From NCBI GenBank assembly GCA_012295275.1, contig CM022673.1, forward strand, positions 6,137,811 to 6,153,810: DNA of 16,000 bases, read 5' to 3'. Positions 15,071 to 16,000 of the stretch are shown in pieces (within the stretch, counting starts at the first letter, position 1; the number at the start of each line of letters is the position of its first letter). The notes beneath the pieces are model-generated. The model did not search any database and was not told where the DNA came from. It saw only the letters and a list, made by a program, of their open reading frames with translations. A program made the translations under genes and the position numbers. This DNA is from Chrysomallon squamiferum. Taxonomy: Eukaryota; Mollusca; Gastropoda; Neomphalida; Peltospiridae.

Positions 15071-15390
15071 TAAAGAATTGAAATAAATAATTTATTTGGT
15101 TATAGAATACTGTGGATTAACGTTGGGCCGATGCGTAATTGGTCTTAGGATCAATACATTGTGCTGTTTCTCGTTCCAACCCAGTGCTCACTCATTCTTA
15201 CTTGATGTTTTACATAGCGAATGATGATGAATACTAAAATCTGTATTAAACTGTATGATAAAGAGATTTAAATAGGATTTACATTACATTACATTATTTT
15301 ATATTGCATATACGAATAATGTACATTTAGAAATGAATAATGATATATTTTAATATATAAACGTACTGAAGATTTTAATAATACGATTTC
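15071..15390. other. AT-rich unique DNA with (TTACA)n at 15278-15297
   Basis: The pentanucleotide TTACA repeats about four times at 15278-15297. Between 15121 and 15181 there are tRNA-like words (ATTGGTCT and GTTCCAACC, one mismatch from a B box), too weak to annotate as a SINE. Confidence 0.5.
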
Positions 15391-15445
15391 TTAACTAACT
15401 TACTAACTAACTAACTAACTAAATAAATAAATAAATAAATAAACA
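15391..15445 (+). repeat. (AACT)n to (AAAT)n compound array
   Basis: About six AACT units pass directly into about six AAAT units; again the two units differ by one base and the phase is kept. Confidence 0.95.
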
Positions 15446-16000
15446 AAAACTGTGGTTTATTCTTGCCAGTTAGCAGCAAGTAATGTTATATAAACACCTT
15501 CCCACGGATTTATCTAAGACTATGACATAGTATTGTGGAGACATTGGGAAAATGTTGAGATACACTTGAAATCAAATAGAATGGGTAAAAAATACAAACA
15601 AATAATTTCATCGATCGTTTTCCAGTTTAGAAAATAAATTAAAACTTAGAAAATTGAGGAAAACTCAAGAAGAGAGTAAATACCAAATATCAGCTGATGT
15701 TATTGTTATTGATTGTAAAGAGTTGACATAAGACATTCAAAAATTCGAATGAAATAATTCAATATCAGAAATAAATGAATGAATGAATGAATAAAAAACG
15801 ATGCAATGAGAGAAGAACAAAGTTACATGTTAATAATCAATAAATTTAATATATTAATTATTTTTTTATTATTATTATTATAAAATTCTGACTGTGTATG
15901 TTTATTAACGAACAAGTATGGTGATTATATTGCCTCATTAATTACCAAAAATTGTCGTTATGATTTTTTACTAATAAATTAGTAATGCAATTACATATCT
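15446..16000. other. AT-rich unique DNA with small AATG and ATT arrays
   Basis: No gene is seen. AATG units lie at 15773-15793 and ATT units at 15868-15882. The rest is ordinary AT-rich sequence running to the end of the window. Confidence 0.55.

Noticed and set aside
15121-15181. tRNA-like words suggesting a third SINE head
   Set aside because: Only one B-box-like block with a mismatch and a partial D-loop-like word; no stems and no tail.

Overview
This window looks like AT-rich, intergenic or deep-intronic DNA from an animal nuclear genome. I find no protein-coding gene, no rRNA, no intact tRNA and no CRISPR array that the sequence supports. The density and variety of simple repeats is extreme: poly(A)/poly(T), CT/GA, CA, AAT, AAAT, TAG, AAC, TTC, ATG, TCTG/TCTA and compound arrays recur every few hundred bases. 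Most long open frames are simple-repeat translations (runs of Ser, Val, Thr, Phe, Tyr, Leu or Lys) and should not be annotated as proteins. This texture, with a tRNA-like SINE candidate, fits a large repeat-rich invertebrate genome. A coleoid cephalopod such as an octopus is my best guess, but that is inference from style and no diagnostic gene supports it.

Layout: 1-330 is a higher-complexity, CpG-containing stretch. 331-2570 is AT-rich sequence with AAT/AAAT arrays and a few short inverted or direct repeats. 2571-2826 holds a (CT)27 array and CA arrays. 3159-3690 is a large compound tract (poly-T, TTTA, TTA, then about 330 bp of degenerate TAG/CAG/AAC triplets). 3883-4092 is the best single element, a minus-strand tRNA-derived SINE candidate with a poly(A) tail. 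4431-4826 has TTC, TCTG/TCTA (GATA/GACA type) and AAAT arrays. 5626-6135 has a dispersed-repeat copy followed by a second long TAG tract. 6136-9260 is mixed unique DNA with CAC/AAC/AAT, poly-A/T and TAG arrays, and a second copy of the dispersed repeat at 9010-9075. 9260-10700 and 11470-12030 are the two richest complex regions; the second carries a cluster of CCAAT, E2F-like and CRE-like words that could be a promoter or enhancer. 12120-15450 is again dominated by microsatellites, with a weak second tRNA-like SINE candidate near 13480-13617 and two possible mariner-type transposon ends.

No genes work together here. What can be described is repeat architecture (retroposon debris, poly(A)-seeded and mutation-seeded microsatellites) and a few candidate regulatory islands. 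I saw no convincing novel biological system. The items most worth checking are the SINE, the duplicated 65-75 bp repeat, the CRE/CCAAT/E2F island and the phased compound triplet arrays.
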